Of a stretch of 64,000 bases of DNA, positions 1 to 11,300 are shown in pieces. How positions within the stretch are numbered: position 1 is the first letter of the stretch; every line of letters begins with the position of its first letter. The stretch lies in NCBI GenBank assembly GCA_029747015.1, contig JAKOGI010000082.1:1-64000 (forward strand). Direction: 5' to 3'. The DNA comes from Carnegiea gigantea. Lineage: Eukaryota; Streptophyta; Magnoliopsida; Caryophyllales; Cactaceae. Made by a program: the position numbers and the translations under genes. The notes below the pieces were generated by a model. That model had not been told where the DNA came from, did not search any database, and saw only the letters and a program-made list of their open reading frames with translations.

Positions 1-27
<27 letters not shown>
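1..27. repeat. (TA)n microsatellite at the window edge
   Basis: A run of TA dinucleotides begins at the first base and continues to about 27, so its true length is cut off by the window boundary. Confidence 0.95.
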
Positions 28-31
<4 letters not shown>

Positions 32-1440
32 AGGTAGGGCGTGGTTGGAAATGGGGCATGTAGATTGCCTTTGTTTTGCTACATTGTATTTGCCATTGTG
101 ATGTGTAATTAACAAACATATTATAGCATATTATTAAAGCCTTGTATATTTGATTTGTTTGGAATATTATGTGATATGGATGAATCGTCGTGATATGATT
201 GAAATAAAGCCTCAATTTTTATTTTTATAAAAAAATATATTAATGATGTGATATGTTATCCCAAAAAAAAGATGATGTGATTAGTCTATCTTTCCATTTC
301 TAAGATGGGATTTTTTTCCCATCAACTTTTTTGTTTTGTCACAATACAATAAAATAAAAAAAAAATTTTCTATCTATTAATTGTATTATATTTTTCAATT
401 TGAAACAACAAATAGAAAATATTTAGTTTAAAACTATAACTTTTGAAATCATTATTTCTTGAAATTGCTACATACGTACCCACCTCTTTCAAATCAAATC
501 GATTATCGATGTTGGTCAAAATAAGAATTAAATGACGCAATCACAACACCACCATCTTTCAGTGTGGGTTCCGTTTTTATGGGGTCTGGAGAAATTCATA
601 TATAGACAATCTTGTCTCTATAGAAATTCCTTGGCTGTTGTGGCTTAGTGCTGGTAGGGGTTGTCGTACTCTTAAGCAGGTTGTACTTTATTTTGGGAAG
701 TGACAGCGCCTGCCTACCTCGGATTGTTAAGGTATGTTTCCGCCCTCTGTTATATTGTTCTTTTGTTGGGCAGCATCAGCATCCCTGTCCTTTATTTTAT
801 CTTAGTCATCTCTGACTTTGTGGCTCTATTGTCCCTCATTAAATGTGTTCACAAAAGTTTTCGTCTTTAAAACTTTTCATAAATTCCTTTTTTTGTGTGT
901 CTCTTGGAATCAACCTCTCTACGGGTAGAAATGCTGGTAGAGGTAAGGTTGCTTACAGTTGGATCTCAACAGACCCCGCGAAAGCGGGACCCACACTGGG
1001 AGGTGTTATTGTTGTTGTTGTTGTTGTGTCTCTACAGAAATTTCTACCTATAAAGAGGCTAATTCCAAAATACAATTAAATGAAAACAATGTTGTACATA
1101 CACAACTTGGTATGATTATGTAATAGCAGCTGGTTTGTTTGTCATGCGGCTGCTTGTTTTGTTTTCTTTGATTTCTAAGCTGTTTGCCCATGACCGTATT
1201 TAATTTCTTGATGATGGTCATTCAACACATTATGGAAATTGTATTTTTTAAGAATTGGTTCACATGCATGACAAATAAGCTGTATGGATTGAAAAATGCG
1301 CCATGCACGGATTAATGTTGTAGTAAGTTATAATAATCGACTATTATATAGGGATGCAATGAGAATTTATGGCATGCATACATTGGTACTGTTAGAAGTT
1401 GGGATTGGGTAGATTCTTTATCTGTCTTTGTCGTAAAGTT
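28..1440. other. Intergenic, AT-rich, no gene seen
   Basis: No supported coding exon on either strand. The only recognisable content is a SINE-like segment ending in a (TTG)n tail at about 890-1026, annotated separately. The rest is A/T-rich sequence. Confidence 0.6.
890..1026 (+). mobile_element. SINE 3' part with (TTG)n tail
   Basis: The segment holds the phrase TCTCTTGGAATCAACCTCTC, then a GGTAAGGTTGC-like stretch, then a hairpin-like CCCCGCGAAAGCGGGACCC and a GTTGTTGTTG tail at 1010-1026. Sequence of this kind with a TTG-repeat tail is typical of plant SINEs of the TS type (established knowledge, recalled). Diverged pieces of the same consensus recur at about 15285-15347 (-), 30478-30600 (-), 39261-39335 (+), 44487-44570 (+), 45995-46045 (-), 51480-51545 (+) and 63010-63095 (-). 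The 5' tRNA-like head is not clear here, so the left border is uncertain. Confidence 0.55.
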
Positions 1441-1585
1441 TATATCATACTCCTGAAAGCATATACTTTTATAAGTCACATCGGCGCCATATATAAAAAA
1501 TTATTTATATGATAAATATACGTTGAAAAAATATATATACTTGATCAGTAAGAGCACATACTCTCATGTGTACATATTTTAATGC
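1441..1585. mobile_element. Diverged copy of the ~150-bp 9-bp-TSD MITE
   Basis: The segment starts TATATCATACTCCTGAAAGC, continues through an AT-rich core with GATAAATATACG and GTTGAAAAAATATATATAC, and ends near CAGTAAGAGCACATACTCTC. The order of motifs matches the better preserved copies at 3215-3365 and 51129-51281. I could not find a convincing target duplication here, so the borders are approximate and this is probably an older copy. Confidence 0.6.
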
Positions 1586-1888
1586 AACATATTAAAGAGG
1601 GAAGAATTTACTCTGCACATTAGGGTTGTTCAGTTGGTCAATCTTTACAGCTGTCCACACATGATTACTCTAACGTGAACCATGTAGCTACGAATTTCCA
1701 ATTTCATTTCCACAGTAAACAATGCTCCAATCCTCCCAACACCCAAATAAATGCCAACCCCCTTTTATATCTCTCTTTTTTGGTTTTTTTGGGTTTTTTG
1801 GGTATTAGGCCATTTTTCTATGAATATAGGCTATGACAACATTAAATGTCAGGCAATGAGTAGAAGATTGACTAAAATATAATATAAT

Positions 1889-2425
1889 TAGGGCTCGTAA
1901 AAGTTCGAATCCGGGTCGATTTGGGCCTGGACCAATCAGATATTCAGACAAAAACTTTATATCTGAACCCTGTCCGGATTATAAATCAGACACATTTTTC
2001 AGACCCGGGCCCTAATGTCCGATGTCCGGATTCGGTTGTCCGAATTTTTGATATGATTTTTGGACATTCTGATCAACATTTTGTATGACCGAACCCGAAC
2101 CACATTTTTCAACGTTCGAACCCAGTTGTCTTAAGTGGTTTTTATAAAATTTTCTAGAATATTTGGACAACATTACATGTAAACCTAGTTGTCCGATGTC
2201 CGGACCCGATTGTCTGATTGTCCGAATTCGTCCGGATCCGAAATGGTTCGAAAATTCAGACAACTCACACTTGAATGCCCAAACTCAAACCCGACTTGAA
2301 TTTAAATTCGGACATGACTGATTGTCCGAATTTTAAATTCGGACAAAAAAATTGTGACCGTACCCAATTTTTTCCAGATCAGACAAATTTGGGTAATCAA
2401 GACGGACAAATTGTTACCAGTACTA
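1889..2425. mobile_element. hAT-like MITE A, filled with TCGGACA-type repeats
   Basis: The left end reads TAGGGCTCGTAAAAGTT and the right end read backwards gives TAGTACTGGTAACAATT, which form an imperfect terminal inverted repeat. Both sides carry the same 8 bp, AATATAAT (1881-1888 and 2426-2433), the duplication length left by hAT transposases. The 537-bp interior has no long ORF. It is crowded with degenerate copies of GTCCGAA, TTCGGACA and TCCGGATC in both orientations. It belongs with elements B (6196-6460) and C (4258-4488). No transposase is present, so it is non-autonomous. Confidence 0.75.
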
Positions 2426-2433
2426 AATATAAT

Positions 2434-2783
2434 ACTACAATAAGCATCTTGAAAACAACTCAATATGTTAAATAAAGTGAGTAAATTATAAATTAGTAAA
2501 AACAGGAAAAGTAATTAAAGTTTGAACTGAAAAACAACTAAAAAAATCTTCGAATTAACCTAAGTCGAATTCAATGTTACCCAATTACCTTCAAAGTTCT
2601 TTTATCTGTCTTTTTTTTAATAATGCAAGTTTATTCGATTAAATATCAACCTACTTAAGTCCCCTCATTTTTCATAGTGGTTGTAATTCATAAATTCTCT
2701 CATGATTGTGAAATAATTAGGACATAGTCATTGATAAAATTTATAAGAAAAATATGTAGTTAATATATATGCCCACTACCTAA
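2434..2783. other. AT-rich spacer, nothing recognised
   Basis: No gene, RNA or repeat could be supported in this stretch between two MITEs. Confidence 0.5.
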
Positions 2784-3047
2784 GGGTATGTTCTTTTCGT
2801 TGCGAATTAGAGGTTGGAAAATGAGTGAACTTGGTTGAAACAGATTGAAGTGGGTATTTTTTAGTTGAAGTGGGTCGAAGTGGGTTGAAATTAGTTGAAA
2901 TTAGTAAATTTTTTATATGATGAGGTAGAAGTTGGTTAAAATAGTGGGTTGAAGTTGGTATTTCTTTTATTGAAGTTTGCAACGTGGGTTAAAGTGTGTT
3001 GAAGTTGGTAAATTGGGATTTACCAATGAAAAGAACTGGTATTCCCT
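2784..3047. mobile_element. TTCTTTTCG-type TIR element, copy 1, with TTGAAGTGGG tandem filler
   Basis: The left end reads GGGTATGTTCTTTTCGTTG and the reverse of the right end reads AGGGAATACCAGTTCTTTTC, an imperfect terminal inverted repeat. The interior is a degenerate tandem of a 10-bp unit close to TTGAAGTGGG or TTGAAATTAG. Flanking triplets are TAA (2781-2783) and TAG (3048-3050), nearly a 3-bp target duplication. A second copy with intact TAA/TAA flanks is at 20245-20571, and a looser relative lies at 49461-49786. A 3-bp TWA duplication suggests the PIF/Harbinger group; this is inference. Confidence 0.6.
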
Positions 3048-3214
3048 TAGAAACATCAAACATAGACACTTAACATGCTCTATGTACTTTTACATATGAG
3101 GATGCCAACTAGAATAGTCGGAAAAGTCTTTAAAACTTGTCAAAGATATGCGTTTGAATCCCATTCGTATCATTTCCTTACGGAAAAGAACAGGTAACCA
3201 TCAACATAACTGTA

Positions 3215-3365
3215 ATATGTATATCATACTCCTAGGAGTACATACTTCAAGAGTCACATCAGCAAATATATATTAAAAATTAATATATGACAAATATACG
3301 CGTGAAAAATATATTTACGTGGCCAATAAGAGCATGTGCTCCTTGGAGCACATAAGAAATTGCCA
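3215..3365. mobile_element. ~150-bp MITE with 9-bp target duplication (best copy)
   Basis: A 151-bp AT-rich element is flanked by perfect 9-bp repeats ATAACTGTA at 3206-3214 and 3366-3374. Near its ends are two short palindromes, ACTCCTAGGAGT on the left and GTGCTCCTTGGAGCAC on the right. With their neighbouring ACATAC/ACATGC they form an imperfect subterminal inverted repeat. The core contains AATTAATATATGACAAATATA. Nine-base duplications are typical of Mutator-like elements, but no transposase is present and the TIRs are short, so the superfamily is inferred. Other copies are at 1441-1585, 51029-51344 and 51129-51281. Confidence 0.8.
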
Positions 3366-3742
3366 ATAACTGTATCGCTAGAATTTTGTTAGAAGGACTA
3401 CGCAAATTATTATATATTTATCCTTTTCCAAAAACAAAAACATTACAGCCAGAATTTTGTTGGAGGTAAGGAGGTTGTTACACCATTGATGAATACAAGT
3501 AAAAAAAGATGTAATTCCATTCACATAGACAACCAAAAAACACACCACCACTAAAAATATCTCTAGTCTCCCACCCTAAAATAAGCAAAGACACCCTCCT
3601 TGTATTGTGGCTTAAGTTGTGAATTAGCCACTCATCAACAATGGTTAAAAAACAATTTGACACTTTCACCCAAATCAAATCTATCAAACCAATATTCCTA
3701 ATTAATTTCCAAAACAAAAATTAATCCTCACTCAATCAAACA

Positions 3743-6700
3743 ATGACGAAATCTTCTTCTTCAACTTGTTCTTCTGCATCACGTACAATTCTGATTACCT
3801 TTTCGATCATTTTTATCGCGTTAATCTCAAGCGCAAATATTGTTAATGCAGCAGAATCATCCTTACCTCATGATCAAGACAATGCACAAGATCAATCCTC
3901 ACATTATCACTATAATCGGTTTAAGCCAAATAAGGTAGTCATTGATGGCCCTCTATTAACAGAAAAGCTTAAAGCTAAGAACACAATTATTGTTGATATT
4001 AATGGCAATGGACACTTCAAATCTGTTCAAGCTGCAATTGATTCGGTTCCTGATGGGAATTCAGAATGGGTTATCATCCATGTTCGAAAAGGGGTTTATA
4101 GGTAATTACTGTGGAATTTTTTGCATTAATTTTGTTCATTTTTCTAATGTCAAAATTTTTAAATGTCTCATATTATGTAATTTTTTGAAATTTAGGCATT
4201 ACATATTTTCTTACATTATTGCATACATGATGTAATATTCAGATAAATATACTCAACTAGAGCTGTAAAACGGTTCGGGTCGGGTCGACGGGTTAATTTC
4301 GTGTCGGTGTGGAAAATAGCTTAGATTTGGTCAAAACTGAAAGATAACAAGTTTTCACACTAAACGGTCAAATCATGTCGACTTCGGGTCGAAATCAGTT
4401 CGGTTCGGGTAGGGTTCATGTTTCTCTCAGTATATTCGGGTTGGGTTCGGGTCGAGTTATCGTGGCGTGTCAAGTTTTCATAGCCCTATATTCAACGAAA
4501 GTAACTTTCATTGTGGATGTAATTAGAGCAGTCGCGGATATATATGGAGTCTAGGGGTATCCATATCCAAAAAAATTCTAATGAGCTGTATTCTAAAGGA
4601 GGTTAGATTGGTATAAAAAATGGGTAGTTTAATAAATGAACACCCCCTATTTTTTATGTCTAGATCTGGCATTGAATTAGACGTTTTTATTTGTTTCTTG
4701 TACTCGAGACATAGGGAATAATGATTATGCCAATAATGATTTCTCGGAATTATATATTTTCTTACATTATTGCATTGGCAACGTTTATGTGGAAATGATG
4801 GCAGGGAGAAGGTGCACATACCACATTCAAAGCCATACATATTCATGAGAGGGAATGGCAAAGGCAAGAGCTTTATAGTGTGGTCTCAAAGCTCCGATGA
4901 TAACCTTGAGTCTGCCACTTTCAAGATGGAAGCCCCCAATTTCATTGCCTTTGGCATTAGCTTCAAGGTCATGCAATGCAACTCTTCCTTCTTTTTTTTT
5001 GGTTTCTTTTTGAATTGGGAGAATTTGTCTCTTTCGTTATGGAATAATATCAACAACTCTGATTATGGGTAAGATCGACTGTATCATCTAAGTAATCTAT
5101 GAAACATAAGGAGGAAAAAAAAAGACATTTGGATTGCACAAAAGCTCAATATTGCGAAGATCCTGAAAATGTCTGTAATTAATTAATAGAATGTCCATTG
5201 GGTTGTTACTGAGTGAAAAACTTAAATTGTCATTTCGATTCCGTACTTTACTCATAACTAATCATGCACAAATGTACTAAAAATCGCGCTGCGAAAAGGA
5301 GGCCATTTTCATATGTTTTGCCTTGTGAACAAGAAAAGCATTGGATAATATGTGCATATTTTGAGTGCTAACATTGATAATTGTTTACAGAATGATGCTC
5401 CAATAGGAGAAGCCTTCACTTCCCAAAATCAATCAGTGGCAGCATATATAGCAGGAGACAAGGCTGCATTCTACCATTGTGGTTTCTTCAGCAACCACAA
5501 TACCCTCTTTGATGCCAAGGGTAGACACTACTTTGATGCTTGTTACATTCAAGGCTCCATTGACTTCATCTTTGGTCGTGCTCGATCCCTTTACCATGTA
5601 AGCATCACCTATACCTTGCTTGGATTTCCGAAATAAGATCCAATAAAAGGACCACGTTCAAGAATCATCCCAACCAAAGGCTATCAGAACCCCCCCTCCA
5701 AAAAAAACACTCAAATGCAGTTCAATTCCCCTCGTTCAAAAAGACTCTGATACTGTATTATTGATGCTGTGCAGGACTTTGAGATATTTGTGCTGGTGGA
5801 TAGGAGGGTGAAGATCCATGGATCAATAACAGCACACCATAGGGAAGGACCAGAGGAGCCAAGTGGATATGTTTTCTACAAAGGCAAAGTTTATGGGACT
5901 GGCAAGGCTTATTTGGGGAGAGCCAAAGGTCCCTATTCCAGGGTCCTCTTTGCTGAGTCTTACTTGTCTGACAGTGTTGCTCCTGATGGCTGGACTAATT
6001 GGAGTTACCATGGCCCTACTGAGTATGTCACTTTTTAATTTCAAATTCTTTTTACTTAAAACATAAGTGTAGAGTCTTGGGTTTAAGATAGCCAAACAAG
6101 TAGGTTGGTTCCTCTCAGATCAATTACAATACTAATCAGAATTGGTAGTCGAGATAGCAAGAGAGAAAATATATACCATGTCAATTAGGCAATATTAGTG
6201 CTGGTAAAAATTCGAGTTTAGGCTGAATTGGGTCAGACAAATCGATCAACGTCAAAATTTAGACAAGAACCTGACTTTTTTTTTGAGTTGGATAACCCAG
6301 ACAAGCCTAAATTTACGTTAAAACCATGTTCGGACAATTAAAATTACGAAAAATATTGTGTCCGGATTTAAAATCAGACGAATAACTAATGACCACGTTT
6401 TTTTTCCCCCGAGTCAGACAAATTCGGATAACTGAATCAGACAAATTTTTATCAACATTAGGCAATAGGCAGAAGAAAAGAAGACAAAATTTAGCCCCTA
6501 AATGATATATACCAACACCCACTAAATGATCGAGAATCACTGCTAGATAAACAGATTGCAGTCTGTTAATAGAATAATTGAAGTCCCCACCAAGTCAAAC
6601 ACTTTTATCGGAAAATATCTGACTGTATTTTTAAACAGAGCCGTATAAACATGTAATGCATTTTATTCGTTTAATTCTTATACCGTATTTTACCAATATT

Positions 6701-6914
6701 GAATCCAATTAATTATGACATATTTTTTTCCTTGGTTCTTGGATGGGAAAACAGGCATTTATATCAGGCGGAGTACGACTGCCACGGACCAGGGTCAGGA
6801 ACTGCTGAGAGAGCGGACTGGACCAAGAGGATCAGCGCGGATGAAGCCGCACCTTTCGTTTCTGTAAACTTCATCGATGGCACACAATGGTTGCCGGCAT
6901 GGCTAAGTAGCTAG
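3743..6914 (+). CDS. Pectinesterase-family protein, secreted, without PMEI pro-region
   Basis: Five exons: 3743-4101, 4805-4967, 5391-5597, 5775-6022, 6755-6914; the joined frame gives 378 aa. All introns are GT-AG. Residues 1-36 are a serine-rich start followed by a hydrophobic signal peptide. The pectinesterase beta-helix domain follows directly, with no PMEI-type pro-region. Family landmarks are GVYREKV (binding), QSVAA (Q188), [12 protein letters not shown] (nucleophile Asp at about 232) and LGRA (Arg at about 292). The usual QDTL is replaced by HNTL (210-213), so the general-acid Asp is Asn, and the usual LGRPW lacks its Pro and Trp. Such proteins de-esterify cell-wall homogalacturonan; whether this one is active is doubtful. 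I recall that some plant pectinesterases share HNTL, so this may be a clade trait. Intron 1 contains a hAT-like MITE and intron 4 another. Confidence 0.9.
4258..4488. mobile_element. hAT-like MITE C in pectinesterase intron 1, with CGGGT-rich filler
   Basis: The left end reads TAGAGCTGTAAAACGG and the reverse of the right end reads TAGGGCTATGAAAACTT, an imperfect inverted repeat. The flanks are TACTCAAC (4250-4257) and TATTCAAC (4489-4496), 7 of 8 bases identical, which fits a hAT 8-bp target duplication. The interior is built from degenerate GGTTCGGGTCGGGTCG-like units, so it is GC-rich compared with the surrounding intron. No coding capacity. Confidence 0.7.
6196..6460. mobile_element. hAT-like MITE B in pectinesterase intron 4
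   Basis: The left end reads TAGTGCTGGTAAAAATTCGAG and the reverse of the right end reads TAATGTTGATAAAAATTTG, a clear inverted repeat. The flanks are GGCAATAT (6188-6195) and GGCAATAG (6461-6468), 7 of 8 matching. The interior has degenerate CAGACAA, GTTCGGACA and TGTCCGGAT units like those in element A at 1889-2425, of which it looks like a shorter relative. Confidence 0.72.
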
Positions 6915-8337
6915 GCTTCCTTTCTACCAACAAATGAAAGAAAGGAAAAAAAAAACAAAAAAAAAAGAGGGAGTTATTGGATTTAATTTGACTGGATTAT
7001 CCTCATGTTTATTATCTCTATTTTGCTTCTAATTTGGAAAAAAAAAAGATTATGCTTTCAAATGGTTATTATTAAAACTTGCGCTGTACTAAAACTTTGC
7101 TTTACTATTAAAGATTTGTACAAGATTATTACATGTCTGAATGTGATATAGGGTGTCAATCTGGTGGTCTGAAAGGTTGGAAGGTTGATATCCTAACTAG
7201 TGTACACTTGCAGGATAGACTTTAGTGTTTTTGGTGGAAGATGATATGACATCCTTATCCATCAATCCAGATAAGAAACAATTTGAAACTGCTAGCCACG
7301 AACCGTGGGGAAGAAAGAATTAGCTGTTGTGAAGATCAGTGCAGCCCATGTTGGTGCTTATTTGGTAGACTGACAACAAATTTGACAAACCCGAAACTAG
7401 CATCATGCATAATTTAAATTTTGGGGGGGGGGGGTAGAACTAACCCTTTTGAGTGTCACATTGTGACTTATTATGAGATTCATGGATCACTTGCTACTCC
7501 ATTGCACCTTCAGTGGATCTTCGGAAGCTGGTAGTGAGTTGCGAGGCCAGATGTTTCAAACAACAGTTACCGATTTGAGGTGACATTTTTCAAAGATCGA
7601 ATGCAAAGTTGCTGAAGCCATGCTTCACACTATTTTTGAATTATTTGGATGGAGCGAGAGAGGGTGTGTGATTGTATGAGTGTGTGTGCGCGTGTTTTTT
7701 AGGTGTTAAAATTCCTCTTGAGCACGTGAACCACAAGTGGCTCAAGAGTCAAGACTTTTCTTTCGGAAGAACCAGCTAATAGCACATCAAATACAAGTCT
7801 GTTTTGGGTAGTTTTTAGCTTTTGTAAGGATGTGCTAATAAGCATCCATTCTCTGCAGTTTCCCTTTTGTACAAATTATGTTACTTTTCCTCGTCCAAAA
7901 AGAGGGGGGGGGGGGGGGGGGAGGAACTGAGTGTCATAATGTCTACAACTATTGCTCGAGAACTTACATGTACCTATAAATTCACATATAAATGTGTAAG
8001 CGAGGGCACTGCCATTGCTTCCACTCAGATAGCGAATGATTCTTCCCATTTGTCAAGACATCATTTACGCTTTGTGGGGGTTGATCAATGACGCAAACTG
8101 GCTGAGAATCGCGATTAACACAGACCCCATTCTCTAGCATTTTATCAGATTCTACTGCTCACTGTAAGCCATTCCCATGATCATCTCAATGCAATTGCTC
8201 ATCCTGTTTTCAACGTCCTTCCAGGTGAACTAGTAAGCAGGACCCTTCTGAGGTTTTGAGGTCGCTCGTACAGAACCATCGGTGACAGGTGATGTTATTG
8301 AGATGCGCCAATAGAACTAGGCAAGGCTCAGGAGTTG
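6915..8337. other. Intergenic region between two convergent genes
   Basis: The pectinesterase (+) and the kinase (-) converge here, so the region should hold both 3' UTRs. A poly-A-rich stretch follows the pectinesterase stop at 6940-6968. G-runs of about 12 and 18 bases occur at 7423-7434 and 7904-7921. About 7960-8337 is homologous to the duplicated copy split around the copia element (to 21092 and from 26654), so it is 3' flank of the kinase gene. No further gene seen. Confidence 0.6.
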
Positions 8338-11300
8338 TTATTCCTTTTGTGTGCTACCTGTTGAACCAGCTCGGCCAGCTTGGAACTCGATCGTGTATTG
8401 TCTCTGCAAATCCTTCAGCCTCTCCAACAATTCCTGGAATGTTGGGCGCTGTCGAGGCTCACTGCATTGCGCAAGATAAAGAAAGTGAAGATAGTGTTAG
8501 CTCCAACTACATGTCATTTGATATACAGTTAAGGAGCCCCAAAACAAGCCACTAATCAAACCAATGCCCCTTGAATACTGCCCGACAACCAAGGCACAGG
8601 TTCAGTAAGGTTTTTAGATGTAACAATCTTATCCATGCGAGGATTGTGGAGAGATGTTTTCCAACAAAATACTAGATTTGAACAACATCAATAGCCTAAC
8701 TGTTGCACAACAAAAGAAGTCGGAGACAATTGAATGAGACATTTTGCTGTAGACCACCATAGTCCCAAGCTAGGGTCTTTCAGCCGGAAGTGGACCATGT
8801 TGACAGAATCAAAACAGTTAAAAATCTCAAGCCAAACCTGCCTTAAAGTGTGTCGTTTGTGTCATGTATGTGCTAGTTTTTCCCAGCTCTAAATACACAT
8901 TGAAATTTTTAAGGAGTTGCAACATCACAACAGCCACAAGAGCCGGCGAACTTCGTCCGTCCAATAATTTTATCTCATCACCTATGTGCCTTGGGAGACC
9001 AGGGGACTACAAGGCACAAAGGAGCCTAGGGAAAACTTCTTCCCACTAATGCTTGACCATATAGACAGAATCATACACCAATTAGCATCGAGAGAATGTA
9101 GCACCTGTCAAAGCAGCTCTCAATGAGGGAAGCCCACCTTGGATCAACATCATTTGGTATTTCTAACCTTTGATTCATGAATGCAACTGCTCCAATCACC
9201 TGCACATGAAAGTCAATCTTCAATCTTTTTCTGGAGTGTTTTGGGGATTTCTTTTTTTTTTGGGGGGGGGGGGGCACAAAATGGTTCTTGAAAGATAAAA
9301 GGATTCATAAAACTCAGTAGAAAGGAAAAAAACACAGAGAAGGAATAAAAATATCTTCTGCCGATAAGAACTCCCCCACCAGTTACTCCCGTGCTTCGGC
9401 AATTTGTTTCATCCTCTCACCATAACAAGAAAATAGAATGACAATAATAGAAGAAAAGTACTCATCCAGAAAACAGCAATTGGAACCAGACACGAGCAAA
9501 AACTAGACAATCTTGTTGGTACTGCTCTCCCTGCAACTATTAATTTGTCTTCTTAGTTCTTAATTATGGAGTTCTCATTTATTCACCAGTAAGAAGCAAA
9601 AATGGAAAAAGGATTTCAACCATTGTCCACATTCTTTCAACACACCAAACACGTGTGTCAAGTTGAAAGAAGAACACATGGGCAGTATGGTCCCCCTGAA
9701 GTAGGGTCGGGTGTAAAAATTCGAAGAATATGAAAGTTCAAACAATAATCATGTGTATATTGCAACGTATATGACACGCACTTTTTCATGTACTACAATG
9801 TACTGTAAAATGCAAGTTCTTAAACGAGGCAGTCTTATGGATTGACCACGTGAGATGATGCTCCCTTGCCCGCTTACATGACCTAACCGTCTGTATGTCT
9901 TACAAACCTTTCTGGTGAGATGGTCCTGCTCAAGACAAGCTCCACTGGGATGATGTGTATACAGATAGAAGCTATATAAACCAAAACCAAAAGCAACCAC
10001 GAACACAATGCCTCTCACGAAGGCATCGATTGCTGGGCATGGAAGGTCAAACCTGTGCAGTCTTGACCTTAGGAGCAAATAGATAATTTTCACTAGACCT
10101 CTGATGAAGTATCAACTGCTAAATGAGAAGTAATGGATAGCTGAATGAGATGTTTTAACATTTCATTAAGTCCACTGCATGCAGAGCTGGAAAGTGACCA
10201 CATCTATAATCGGAGTATTACATCTGGCTTCACCATTGCTGTCATATTACGTCAGTTTCTAAAAATTTGAATATTCGGCCTTAATCACGGTCAAATGTCC
10301 ATGCCATGTAGAAATGTCATGTATCCAACAAAGGTACTTAAGATGGAATAAGTCAAAGTGACGTAGGAAAGGAGTGGCTCGTCCACATCCAGCTCATATT
10401 GAGAACAGAAATTAGGACATGGGCCACTAGCCGCCAAATAAGTACAAAAATATCTTCTGCGCCATCACTAGGAGAAAGGTACCTGCATTGCATTACGATC
10501 GTCCCAAGGTATCTTTTGAGTTGTAAGCTCCCACAGTACCACTCCAAAGCTGTATATATCAGACCTAAATAATCCCAAAGATCATAATAAAAACCATTAA
10601 GCAAAATAAATTAAATAAGACACATAAAAACCAATTTTGAAAAACAAGTTAGTCATACTTTTCATCTGAGGGCCCATTACGAAGGACCTCTGGAGCCATC
10701 CATTGAGGCTACAAACCAAATCAAACAAAAGCATTAGAGAAGTCTGACATCACAAAGGAAAATATGGACAACAACCCAGCCCCAGGCATGTTCATTACAA
10801 CTAGGTACAGACTATCATCAACTCACTCTTCCTTTCCCGGTCTTTGAAGCAAGGTAAGTCTCAGACAAAAGCGTTAGAGAAGTCTGACATCACAAAGGAA
10901 AATATGGACAATAACCCAGCCCCAGGCATGTTCACTACAACTAGGCACAGATTATCATCAACTCACAGTTCCTTTCCCGGTCTTTGAAGCAAGGTAAGTC
11001 TCATGCTTTACTCGTGAAAGACCAAAATCAGCAACCTGCCCAGGGAAAAAAAGTTAAATAACTCCCTGTTCTAAATAAAGAAATGTAAGAGTGTTCTAGA
11101 ATTCTAGGAATAAGCTAGCCAACATTTAGATGCTATAGACAATGCACCTTGCTGAGAGGAAACATACCTTCACTGTCCAATTTTTATCAACCAGGAGATT
11201 AGAAGACTTCAAATCACGATGGATAACAGGAGGGTTACAGTTATGAAGATAGTTCATGCCTCGCGCCTGCAGTAAGGTTGCAAAATGTAACAATATGGCG

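Noticed and set aside
1881..2433. Tandem minisatellite or CRISPR-like array
   Set aside because: The repeated TCGGACA words are irregular in spacing and orientation and sit inside inverted-repeat ends with an 8-bp target duplication; there is no repeat-spacer pattern, and this is plant nuclear DNA.
10827..10870. An extra kinase exon in the proximal tandem copy
   Set aside because: It has a donor but no matching acceptor, and inclusion is not needed for an intact kinase; it is treated as a duplicated exon tail.
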